Source of the DNA: CAVQBJ01 sp963710725
GTDB taxonomy: Bacteria; Actinomycetota; Thermoleophilia; Solirubrobacterales; Solirubrobacteraceae
Length of the DNA stretch: 64,000 nucleotides
Direction of reading: 5' to 3'
Assembly: GCA_963710725.1 (NCBI GenBank)
Contig: CAVQBJ010000008.1
Span: 1,054,001-1,118,000, forward strand
Part shown: positions 35,020 through 42,529 of the stretch, piece after piece
Numbering within the stretch: the first letter of the stretch is position 1
Layout of the letters: every line of letters begins with the position of its first letter
Notes under the pieces: generated by a model
What the model was told of the DNA's origin: nothing
The model's database searches: none
Seen by the model: only the letters and a program-made list of their open reading frames with translations
Position numbers and translations under genes: made by a program

Positions 35020-36444
35020 TCACTGCGGAGGTCCGTTGCGCTCGGCGGCGGCGCGGGCCGGCGCGGGTGGCGTCTCCCGACGCTCGGCGTAGCCCTCGAG
35101 ATTCGTCTGGCGCTCGCGCGCGATGCCGAGCGCTCCCTCGGGGACGTCGCGGGTGATGACCGATCCGGCTCCGGTGTAGGCGTTGTCGCCGACGCTCACC
35201 GGCGCGACCAGCGTCGTGTCGACGCTCGTGTGCACATTGCGGCCGATCGTCGTGCGGTGCTTGGCCGCACCGTCGTAGTTGGCCGTAATCGTGGCGGCAC
35301 CGAGGTTGGTCCCGTCCCCCACGTCGGCGTCGCCGATGTAGGACAGATGTGGAACCTTTGTCCCAATCCCGATATCGGAGTTCTTGATCTCCACGAACGT
35401 GCCCGCCTTGGAGCGCTCGCGCAGTAGCGCACCCGGGCGCAGGTAGGCGAACGGCCCGACGCTGGCCCCCGCACGCACCTCGCAGGACTGTAGGTAGGAG
35501 TGCACGGCGCGGACCTCGTCGCCGAGCGTGACGTCGATGAGCGTCGTCAGTGGCCCGATCCGGCAGCCCTCGCCGATCGTCGTCATGCCGCGCAGGTAGC
35601 TCGACGGTTCGACGATCGTGTCCATGCCGATCGTGACGCCGAAGTCGACGAGCGTCGAGGCCGGGTCCACGATCGTGACGCCGTCGCGCATGTGCGACTC
35701 CAGGATCCGCCGCTGGGCGGCGTAGCGGGCGGCGGCGAGCTCGACGCGATCGTTGACCCCGGCCAGCTGCGTCGCGTCGGCGACGGTGTGCGCGGCGATG
35801 CGCCCGCCGCGCTCGCGCAGGACGGCAAGCACGTCGGGGAGGTACTGCTCGGACTGGGCGTTATCGCTCCCGACCGCTCGCAGGGCGTCGACGAGGCCCT
35901 CGGCCGCGAACACGTACACGCCCGCGTTGACCTCGCGCAGCGCGAGCTCCTGGTCGGTGGCGTCGCCGGCGACCTTCGTCTCGACCACCCTCATGACCGA
36001 GCCGTCGGCGTCGCGCACGACGCGCCCGTACCCGCTGGGATCCTCGAGCTCCATCGTCGCCACGGTCGCGGCGGCGCCCTCCGAGCGGTGCGTGGCCAGC
36101 AGGCCCGCCAGCAGCTCGGCGGTCACCAGCGGCACGTCGCCGGAGAGGACGAGGACGTCGCCATCGCCGTCCTCGGGGAGGTGGTCGGCGGCGGCGAGGA
36201 CAGCGTCGGCGGTGCCCTTCGGCGGCTCCTGCACGGCGAGGATGACGTCGGGCGGAAGGTGGTCGGCGAGCGCGCGATCGGGCCCGCCGACGACGATCAG
36301 CTCGTCGGCACCGGCCTCGCGCGCCGCCGCGACCGGCCAGGCGACCATCGGGCGGCCGCAGAGGTCGTGGAGCATCTTCGGCGTGCGCGAGCGCATGCGC
36401 GTGCCCTGACCGGCGGCGAGGACGACGGTGGTGAGCGTAGACAT
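35020..36444 (-). CDS. glmU: Bifunctional GlmU: glucosamine-1-P acetyltransferase / GlcNAc-1-P uridylyltransferase
   Basis: Makes UDP-GlcNAc for peptidoglycan. The 474-residue protein has the N-terminal nucleotidyltransferase motif LAAGQGTRMRSRTPKMLHDL, GDVPLVTAELLAGLL and NAGVYVFAAEGL, followed by a left-handed beta-helix of hexapeptide repeats (GCRIGPLTTLIDVTLGDEV, SYIGDADVGDGTNLGAATI) with the acetyl-CoA site residues in NYDGAAKHRTTIG. Length and domain order are normal. It is followed by prs. Upstream is a 244-bp spacer containing two palindromic repeats. Confidence 0.96.
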   Translation of the reverse strand: MSTLTTVVLAAGQGTRMRSRTPKMLHDLCGRPMVAWPVAAAREAGADELIVVGGPDRALADHLPPDVILAVQEPPKGTADAVLAAADHLPEDGDGDVLVLSGDVPLVTAELLAGLLATHRSEGAAATVATMELEDPSGYGRVVRDADGSVMRVVETKVAGDATDQELALREVNAGVYVFAAEGLVDALRAVGSDNAQSEQYLPDVLAVLRERGGRIAAHTVADATQLAGVNDRVELAAARYAAQRRILESHMRDGVTIVDPASTLVDFGVTIGMDTIVEPSSYLRGMTTIGEGCRIGPLTTLIDVTLGDEVRAVHSYLQSCEVRAGASVGPFAYLRPGALLRERSKAGTFVEIKNSDIGIGTKVPHLSYIGDADVGDGTNLGAATITANYDGAAKHRTTIGRNVHTSVDTTLVAPVSVGDNAYTGAGSVITRDVPEGALGIARERQTNLEGYAERRETPPAPARAAAERNGPPQ

Positions 36445-36493
36445 GCCCGGATCACTCTACCCCCGGCACGGGCGCGTGCCGAGGCGCGCCGGG

Positions 36494-36649
36494 GTGACGC
36501 GACGGTCACCGGACTGGCGCGCGCACGGGGTGTGGTCCCGTAGGCCCCCCATGCGGGACTAAAGCGACCACACCCCCGGCCGGGGACCGGCGAGCTCCCG
36601 AGGGTGTGGTCCCGTAGGCCCCCTATGCGGGACGCCAGCGACCACACCC
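36494..36649. repeat. Composite dispersed repeat, copies D1 and D2
   Basis: The 16-bp element GTGACGCGACGGTCAC (36494-36509) is followed 17 bp later by palindrome D1 (36527-36576) with perfect 11-bp arms GGGGTGTGGTC and GACCACACCCC, then by D2 (36602-36649) in the same orientation 74 bp on. Both cores share GTAGGCCCCC(C/T)ATGCGGGAC. They fill the spacer between glmU and the NHL gene, both on the minus strand. Confidence 0.85.
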
Positions 36650-36688
36650 CCGCCCGCCGGGCGGCGCCGGTCCGGCGCCACACCACGC

Positions 36689-38884
36689 TCAGCCGGTCGG
36701 CACCGTCACCGTGGTGGTCGCGGTCGAGCCGGCGAAGCCGCTCGCTCCCGCGTACGTCGCCGTGATCGAGTGCGTGCCCGCCGCGAGCGTGCTGACGCTC
36801 AGCGTGGCGGTGTCGGGCGACGTGCCGCTCAGGCTCGCGCTGCCGAGCGCCTTCGTGCCGTCGGCGGTGAAGGACACCGCCCCCGTCGGCGTGCCGGCGC
36901 TCGCGCTGACGGTCGCGGTGAGGGTCACGGTGGCCGCGCCGCTCGATTGCGGGGGGCTGACCGCCACGTCCGCGGGGTAGTTGAGGTGACCGCCGACCTG
37001 GGTGACGACGCCGGCCTGGGTGACCTCGATCACGCGGTTGTTCGAGCTGTCGGCGACCCAGACGTTGCCGGCGCTGTCAACGCTCACGCCGAGCGGCCCG
37101 TTGACCTGGTTGGTGAACACGCTCTGCACGCCGGCCGGGGTGATCTTGACGATCTGGTTGTTGTCGGTGTCGGCCACGTAGAGGTTGCCGTTCGCGTCGA
37201 GGGCGACCTGCGTCGGGTAGTTGAAGCCGCTGCCGACGGTCGTCTGCACGCCGGCGGGAGTGACCTTCAACACCTCGTCGAGCAGGGCGTCGCCGATGTA
37301 CACGTCGCCGGCGGCGTCGACGGCGACGCCGAGCGGCTCGTTCAGACCGGTCGTCGGCACGGTGCTCTCCACGCCGGCCGGGGTGACCTTGACGATGCGA
37401 TTGTTCAGCGCGTCGGCGATGAAGAGATCCCCGGCCTTGTCGAGCGCGAGACCGGCGGGGTCGTTGAGGTCGCTCGCCACCGTCGTCTGCACTCCGGCCG
37501 GGGTCAGCTTCAGCACGCGGCCGTTGTAGTGGTCGGAGAGGTAGATGTCGCCGGCCGGGTCGATGACGACATCCGCCGGCAAGTCCAGGCCGGTGAACGG
37601 CAGCGTCGTGATCGTCCCGCTCGGACTGACCTGCAGGACGTTATCGGCGTACGGCTGGGTGATGACGACGTTGCCGCCGGCCGGCGGCAGCGTCGCCGTC
37701 GCCTTGAGCGCGGTCGTGGTGGTCGCCGGCGGCGGCGGCGTCTTGACGATCACGGTGGCGGCCGGCGCGGACGAGGCGGCGAGCGTCGTGGTTCCCGCAT
37801 AGGTCGCTGTGAGGGTGTGGGTGCCTGCGGCGAGCGTCGAGACGGCGAGCGTGGCCGTGGCCGGCGCGGTCGTGCCGAGCGCCACCGTGCCGAGGGCGGT
37901 CTTGCCGTCGCTGAACGTCACGTTGCCGGTGGGCAGCGCGCCGGTCGAGGACAGGACGGTTGCGCTGAGGGTGACCTTCGTGCCGGTGGTGACGGTGACC
38001 GCGGGCGCGTCGAGCGCGACGCCGACCGGGTAGCCGAGGCCGGCGACGGCGGTGCTCTGCACGCCGGCCGGCGTGACCTCGAGGACCTCGCCGTCATAGC
38101 TGTCTCCGATGAGCACGTCACCGCTCGCGTCGACGGCGACGCCGAGTGGATTGCCGAGGCCGGCGAGGACGACGGATTGCACCCCGGCGGGAGTCACCTT
38201 CACCACGCGGTTGTTACCGCTGTCGGCGATGAGCACGTCACCGCTGCGGTCGAGCGCGATGCCGGCCGGCCCGCTCAGACCGGTGCCGACGGTGGTCTGC
38301 ACCCCGGCCGGCGTCAGCTTGACGACGCGGTTACCCGTGTAGTCGGAGACGTAGAGGTCACCGAGGCCGTCGAGGGCGACGGCCACCGGAGTGGTCAGGC
38401 CGGTGAGGGCGACCACGGACTGGACGCCGGCGGGGGTCACCTTCACGACGCGGCCATTGCCGCTGTCGGCGATGTACACGTCGCCGGCGGCATCGAGCGC
38501 CACGTCGTTGGGCGACGAGAGGCCGCTGCCGATCGTCGACTGGACCCCGGCCGGCGTGACCTTCACGACGCGGTTGTTGCCGCTGTCGGCGATGTAGACG
38601 TCGCCGGCGGCGTCGAGGGCCACGCCGAGCGGCGAGGACAGGCCGGTGCCGACGGTCGTGCGTGTACCGGAGGGCGAGACCTTAACGACGTCGTTATTGG
38701 TCGCGTCGGCGATGTACGTGTCCGGCGTGGCCGACGGGCTCAGGCTCAGCGCGGTCGAGGTGGCCGTCGTCGCCGCCGCGGCCACGGCGGGCGTCCCGAG
38801 CGTCAGGGCGGCGGTGGCCGCGGTGAGGAGCGCGAGCACGCCCAGTCGCGCGCCCAGCGCGCGAACACGGTCCACTGCCTTCAT
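36689..38884 (-). CDS. Secreted NHL-repeat double beta-propeller with Ig-like domains
   Basis: A 731-residue exported protein. A signal peptide (ALLTAATAALTLGTPAVAAAA) is followed by two copies of the same plan: six NHL blades (GVALDAAGDVYIADSGNNRV, VKVTPAGVQ spacing of about 41-42 residues; ~54-298), an Ig-like domain (GTKVTLSATVLSSTGALPTG, ~300-385), then a second six-bladed propeller (~405-640) and a second Ig-like domain (VTLTATVSASAGTPTGAVSF) at the C-terminus. NHL propellers mediate binding. There is no anchor motif and no catalytic residues are evident. The internal duplication is complete. It is divergent from the caspase-fold gene at 39122. Confidence 0.88.
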   Translation of the reverse strand: MKAVDRVRALGARLGVLALLTAATAALTLGTPAVAAAATTATSTALSLSPSATPDTYIADATNNDVVKVSPSGTRTTVGTGLSSPLGVALDAAGDVYIADSGNNRVVKVTPAGVQSTIGSGLSSPNDVALDAAGDVYIADSGNGRVVKVTPAGVQSVVALTGLTTPVAVALDGLGDLYVSDYTGNRVVKLTPAGVQTTVGTGLSGPAGIALDRSGDVLIADSGNNRVVKVTPAGVQSVVLAGLGNPLGVAVDASGDVLIGDSYDGEVLEVTPAGVQSTAVAGLGYPVGVALDAPAVTVTTGTKVTLSATVLSSTGALPTGNVTFSDGKTALGTVALGTTAPATATLAVSTLAAGTHTLTATYAGTTTLAASSAPAATVIVKTPPPPATTTTALKATATLPPAGGNVVITQPYADNVLQVSPSGTITTLPFTGLDLPADVVIDPAGDIYLSDHYNGRVLKLTPAGVQTTVASDLNDPAGLALDKAGDLFIADALNNRIVKVTPAGVESTVPTTGLNEPLGVAVDAAGDVYIGDALLDEVLKVTPAGVQTTVGSGFNYPTQVALDANGNLYVADTDNNQIVKITPAGVQSVFTNQVNGPLGVSVDSAGNVWVADSSNNRVIEVTQAGVVTQVGGHLNYPADVAVSPPQSSGAATVTLTATVSASAGTPTGAVSFTADGTKALGSASLSGTSPDTATLSVSTLAAGTHSITATYAGASGFAGSTATTTVTVPTG

Positions 38885-38984
38885 CGGCCTCGCCTCGCTT
38901 GCATTGGGGGTGAGCGCCGCGCCTCCCGCGGTCGCGGGGTCGACAGTCTAGGGGCTCCGCGCCGGATGCGCGCAAGGCGCGTGT

Positions 38985-39018
38985 CGTTCCTCGCAGCGCC
39001 CGTGCGCAGCGAGGAACG
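38985..39018. promoter_or_regulatory. Inverted repeat in a divergent promoter region
   Basis: Perfect 10-bp arms CGTTCCTCGC (38985-38994) and GCGAGGAACG (39009-39018) with a 14-nt centre lie between the NHL gene and the caspase-fold gene. A TATATT hexamer at 39102-39107, 15 bp before the latter's ATG, could be its -10 box. The dyad could be a regulator site; there is no direct proof. Confidence 0.35.
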
Positions 39019-39121
39019 AGCGTTTCCGCGGCCGCCGTCCCCCCACGACTGCTCGGCCACGCGCCCGTGAGCCGCATGCGCCACCCGGCCGCGGGGCCGG
39101 CTATATTGCCCGCACGGTCGC

Positions 39122-41233
39122 ATGGGCGATCGTCCGAGGGCTTCAGTGCACGGGACGGCATCACCGAAGCGGGGGCACGCGCCGCGGGCCGCGGCGAGGC
39201 GGCGTGCCGCGAGCATCCTTGCCGTCACGGTCGTCACGATCGCCTCACTCGTGATCGCTGCGCCGGCGAGCGCGCTGTCTCGGACCCGGGCGAATCAGCT
39301 CGTCGAGCGGGTCATCGCACACCGCGCGGGCGCCAAGGCGCTGGTCATCTTCGGCCTTCGCGCCCCGCTGGCGGCGAAGACGGTGGTGAACGAGGCCGAT
39401 GGGCCCGGGGCGAGCTTCATTCCGACCAAGCCGATCGGTCACCGCGAGTGGCTGTACTGGGCCGACTACGGGTGCCACACGTTCTTCGCCCATCCGAGCC
39501 TGCTCGTGCTCCTCGACGCGCGCACCGGCCGAGTGCGAGCCGTGCACGAGCTGTTGTGGATGCCGATGATCAACGGCACGATCGCGCCGTGGCTCTCCGA
39601 CGCGGCGGCCTATGACAGGGCCCGCTACCGCATCGCCTCCTCCCCGGTGTGCCCGGTAGCGACAGCCCGGGCAACCAGATCACGGCTCGCGAGCGCGTTG
39701 CGGCTCACGGCCGGTGTGCCGCCGCCGGCCTTCGCCCGGCCGAGCGAGGCGCCCTCGCCACTCGCTCAGGCCGCCGGCACGTTCACCCCCGTCATCACCC
39801 CGGCGCAGCTCGCGAACGACTGCATCGTGATGATCGGCGATCGTCAGGGACGCACCGGCGGAGGCGAGTTCAATCCGAGCTTCACCGCGATGACCAAGTT
39901 CGCGACCGCGCTCGGCCTCGCCGCCGATCACATCGCCGACGCGCCGTCCACGGTCGCCGGCCTGCAGGAGACGATCGACCGCCTCATCAACGCCACCAAC
40001 CCGCCGTGCACGGACGTCTTCATCTACCTCGCAGGTCACGGCACGCCGGCGCCCGGCGCTCGCATCCAGAGCGGCCCCGAGTTCCAGACGCTCGGTCCCA
40101 GCCAGGGCGGCAGCGCCGGCGTGGTGATCTCCTGGAAGGAGAACGACGTCGGGCAGACCGTGCCCGACGAGATCATCACCCCGCAGGACCTCGTCAACGT
40201 GATGGACGCCTTCGAGATGAAGGCGACGTTCAAGATCAAGATCATCTCCTGCTTCTCGGGCCGCTTCCTCCCCGACCTCAATGGGCAGCCCAACCTCATC
40301 GACGTCGAGACCTCATCCGCCGACGATCAGACGTCCTGGGCGCACCTGGACAAGGCGGTGGCCAAGGATCCGGCCACCGGAACGTTCTATCCGCCCGACC
40401 GGAACGTCAACGGGGTGTCGCAGTGGAAGCTCATGCATTTCACCACGAACACCACCGACAATCCCGACGGGGCGGACGAGGCGACGAACGGCAACATCCA
40501 CGGTCTCGAGGAGTGGGCGAGCACGCCGACCGAGCTCATGGACACCGGGTACAACCTCGGCGCCGGGCTGCACATGGCTGCCACCACCGGGCTGCCGTAC
40601 AACTTCGCCGACCAGGCCGGTTATGCCACGCCGCAGAACTACTACAACCCGTTCGCGCACGTCGTCACGCCCCCTCCCCCGCCCACGCAGACGACGACCA
40701 CAACGACAACGACGACGACAACCACTTCGACCGAGTCCACTGCCACCGTCGGCGCCAACCTCCAGACCGCCTCTTCGGTGGACATCTCCGACCCCAACGA
40801 CACGGACGTGTGGCAGCTCATCTTCGACGCCGCCCACGCCTCCGGCATCCCGGTCGACAGCGAGGTGACGTCGATCACGCTGCGCGGCAACACCGTCTCG
40901 GCTCCGACGACGACGATCCACTTCGAGGGCCTCGCGCCGCAATACGGCGGCGGCGTCACGGTCATGGACACCACTCAGGCCTTCACGCTGCCGACGACGC
41001 CCGGGACCTACACGTTCACGCCGACCAACTTCTTCGTGAAGCAAGGCTGGTACATCGGGCTGTCGAACGCCGGTGGAACCGACGCCGTGGCCTTCCCGAT
41101 GCCGGGCGCGGCGCTCGCCACCTACTCCGCCAACAACGGCGTCAATAACGGCGACACCTTCACCGGCACGCCGATGTCCGGCGCCGAGCTGAACGCGCAG
41201 TTCACGCTGCTCGAGGGCGCCGAGGCGCCGTAG
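39122..41233 (+). CDS. Secreted caspase-fold (clan CD) putative peptidase
   Basis: A 703-residue exported protein. A signal or anchor helix (AASILAVTVVTIASLVIAAPASA, residues ~29-51) is followed by a unique domain (55-200). Residues ~225-390 show the caspase/legumain pattern: strand-His in FIYLAGHGTP (His306) and strand-Cys in KIKIISCFSGRF (Cys377). Next come a Pro/Thr linker (516-541, with an uninterrupted run of twelve Thr) and a C-terminal beta domain of about 160 residues. The HG…SC dyad and spacing fit C11/C13/C14-like peptidases, but the P1 specificity and the role are unknown; a catalytically silent caspase-like fold is possible. The ATG at 39122 lies close behind a TATATT box and lacks a Shine-Dalgarno, so the leader may be very short. 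Confidence 0.7.
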   Translation: MGDRPRASVHGTASPKRGHAPRAAARRRAASILAVTVVTIASLVIAAPASALSRTRANQLVERVIAHRAGAKALVIFGLRAPLAAKTVVNEADGPGASFIPTKPIGHREWLYWADYGCHTFFAHPSLLVLLDARTGRVRAVHELLWMPMINGTIAPWLSDAAAYDRARYRIASSPVCPVATARATRSRLASALRLTAGVPPPAFARPSEAPSPLAQAAGTFTPVITPAQLANDCIVMIGDRQGRTGGGEFNPSFTAMTKFATALGLAADHIADAPSTVAGLQETIDRLINATNPPCTDVFIYLAGHGTPAPGARIQSGPEFQTLGPSQGGSAGVVISWKENDVGQTVPDEIITPQDLVNVMDAFEMKATFKIKIISCFSGRFLPDLNGQPNLIDVETSSADDQTSWAHLDKAVAKDPATGTFYPPDRNVNGVSQWKLMHFTTNTTDNPDGADEATNGNIHGLEEWASTPTELMDTGYNLGAGLHMAATTGLPYNFADQAGYATPQNYYNPFAHVVTPPPPPTQTTTTTTTTTTTTSTESTATVGANLQTASSVDISDPNDTDVWQLIFDAAHASGIPVDSEVTSITLRGNTVSAPTTTIHFEGLAPQYGGGVTVMDTTQAFTLPTTPGTYTFTPTNFFVKQGWYIGLSNAGGTDAVAFPMPGAALATYSANNGVNNGDTFTGTPMSGAELNAQFTLLEGAEAP

Positions 41234-41438
41234 GCCCAGCCGCGGGGGTCGACCGGGGCGTCGCCGGACGCAGATGCACCCGAACGGTGAAGGCCTTGAC
41301 ATAGGTAGGGCGTTTCCGACGTCGCTGCGCTGTCCACGACTGGAGGAGAGCCGATGAGCGCTGAGGCGTTGACGATGCGTGTCGGATCCAAGCGGCTCGT
41401 GGCCCTGCCGGCAGCAGCAGGCCTGCCGCTGGCCGGGA

Positions 41439-41599
41439 CTATGCCGGTTCGTCTTGCTCGCGCTGCTCGTCTTGAGGAAAGCCAGGCCAGACGGGATCGA
41501 TCCCCTCGCTGCGCAGCAGCTCGGCCTCCACAGCCAGGATTCGTTCGGCCGCCTCACGATCGCGTACGACATAGCCCTTCGGGGCTCTACTCGCTCCAT
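41439..41599 (-). pseudogene. Frameshifted small gene beside the toxin-antitoxin pair
   Basis: A strong site AAGGAGGG precedes an ATG at 41599 (MERVEPR…). After about 23 nt the natural-looking protein continues in another frame: GYVVRDREAAERILAVEAEL, then LLRSEGIDPVWPGFPQDEQREQDEPA to a TAG at 41439. The initial frame instead runs into Cys/Trp/Ser-rich non-protein-like sequence. One missing base near 41577 (GAAGGGC) would explain it. The intact product would have been about 53 acidic residues. Family unknown; it might be an antitoxin-like or small regulatory protein. The rest of the 444-bp gap between 41234 and 41677 shows nothing else I can support. Confidence 0.5.
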
Positions 41600-41652
41600 C
41601 CGCAGACCCTCCTTACGTACCGCGCACGCGCAGCGCCTCGGCGAGCGGCGAT

Positions 41653-41668
41653 GTATCACGGGTGATAC
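41653..41668. promoter_or_regulatory. Palindromic operator upstream of the antitoxin gene
   Basis: GTATCAC-GG-GTGATAC is a perfect 7-bp dyad ending 9 bp before the antitoxin ATG at 41678. This is the place and form expected for the site through which a Phd/YefM antitoxin represses its own operon. Confidence 0.65.
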
Positions 41669-41677
41669 GCTGTGGAC

Positions 41678-41914
41678 ATGGCCAGGGTGACGATTCGGGA
41701 GCTGCGCAACAAGGGCGGAGAAGTCGTGGACCGAGCGGCGCGCGGCGAGCGGATCACGATCACGCGCGCCGGGAAACCGGTTGCCGCTCTGCGCGGACTC
41801 GACGCACCGGCTCTGACGGCGGACGCGCTGCTGTCGCGCTGGCGACATCTGCCCATCGTCGACCCGTCCGCCCTGCGGCGTGATGTCGACGACGTGCTCG
41901 ACGCAACGATCTGA
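41678..41914 (+). CDS. Type II antitoxin, Phd/YefM family
   Basis: A 78-residue antitoxin. The N-terminal DNA-binding fold has the typical RVTIRELRNKGGEVVDRAAR and GERITITRAGKPVAALRGL; the C-terminal part (SRWRHLPIVDPSALRRDVDD) should wrap the toxin. An upstream GTG at 41672 would add two residues. It is followed after 2 bp by the PIN-domain toxin gene and preceded by a perfect palindrome. It should repress the operon and neutralise the toxin. Confidence 0.88.
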   Translation: MARVTIRELRNKGGEVVDRAARGERITITRAGKPVAALRGLDAPALTADALLSRWRHLPIVDPSALRRDVDDVLDATI

Positions 41915-41916
41915 TC

Positions 41917-42324
41917 ATGAGCCATCCTCGCGGCATCCTCGACACCTCCACGGTGATCCAGCTGCCGCGGATCGCTGACCCCGACACCCTGCCGACCGAG
42001 CCGCTGATCACTGCGGTCACGCTCGCCGAGCTCAGCGTCGGACCGCTCGTGGCGCGCGATGAGCACGAGCGCGCCGCGCGACAGGCCCACCTTCAGCAAG
42101 CCGAAGCGGACTTTGAGCCTCTCCCTTTTGACGCTGCGGCCGCACGAGCATTTGGACGAGTCGCCCAATCTCTGCGCCGCGCCGGACGAAAGACGACGGC
42201 ACGCTCGTATGGCGCGATGATCGCGGCCACGGCACTGGCCAACGACCTGCCGCTCTACACGTCGAACCCGACCGACTTCCGGGATATCGACGGGCTCGAC
42301 GTGGTCGCGATCGATATTCCGTAG
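41917..42324 (+). CDS. PIN-domain toxin, VapC type, lacking one canonical acid
   Basis: A 135-residue PIN-fold ribonuclease homologue. Asp9 (GILDTST), Glu38 (VTLAEL) and Asp120 (SNPTDF) are in the expected places. The third acid, normally the Asp of …(D)xxIAATA, is Gly99 here (SYGAMIAATALANDLPLYTS). The fold is otherwise complete and the gene is intact and coupled to its antitoxin. Either a neighbouring residue supplies the metal ligand or activity is reduced. VapC toxins usually cleave tRNA or rRNA; the target is unknown. Confidence 0.88.
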   Translation: MSHPRGILDTSTVIQLPRIADPDTLPTEPLITAVTLAELSVGPLVARDEHERAARQAHLQQAEADFEPLPFDAAAARAFGRVAQSLRRAGRKTTARSYGAMIAATALANDLPLYTSNPTDFRDIDGLDVVAIDIP

Positions 42325-42529
42325 GCGTCGGCGCACTAGCTCGACGGCACTGAGCCGGCCTGCGGTCGCGCCAAACCGCTCCGGGTCAACCAGTGTCCTC
42401 GCCTTGAACCATCTCCGTCGACGCTCGACGGAGCCCGCTCGCTCACCTGCTCGCGGATCACGCGCATCTCGGCACGGTCGGGGACGACACCGCGCTCAAG
42501 CTCGGTTCAGGTCGACCGATGAGGGGGCC

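Noticed and set aside
41354..41665. Plus-strand open frame of 103 codons with a good ribosome site (GGAGGAG) before the ATG
   Set aside because: Only the first ~30 residues look plausible; the rest is Arg/Pro-rich and runs antisense to the frameshifted gene and into the antitoxin operator.
42404..42529. N-terminal extension of the FG-GAP protein from an ATG at 42404
   Set aside because: The added 42 residues are Arg/Ser-rich and would precede the signal peptide; the ATG at 42530 has GAGGGGG at ideal distance.
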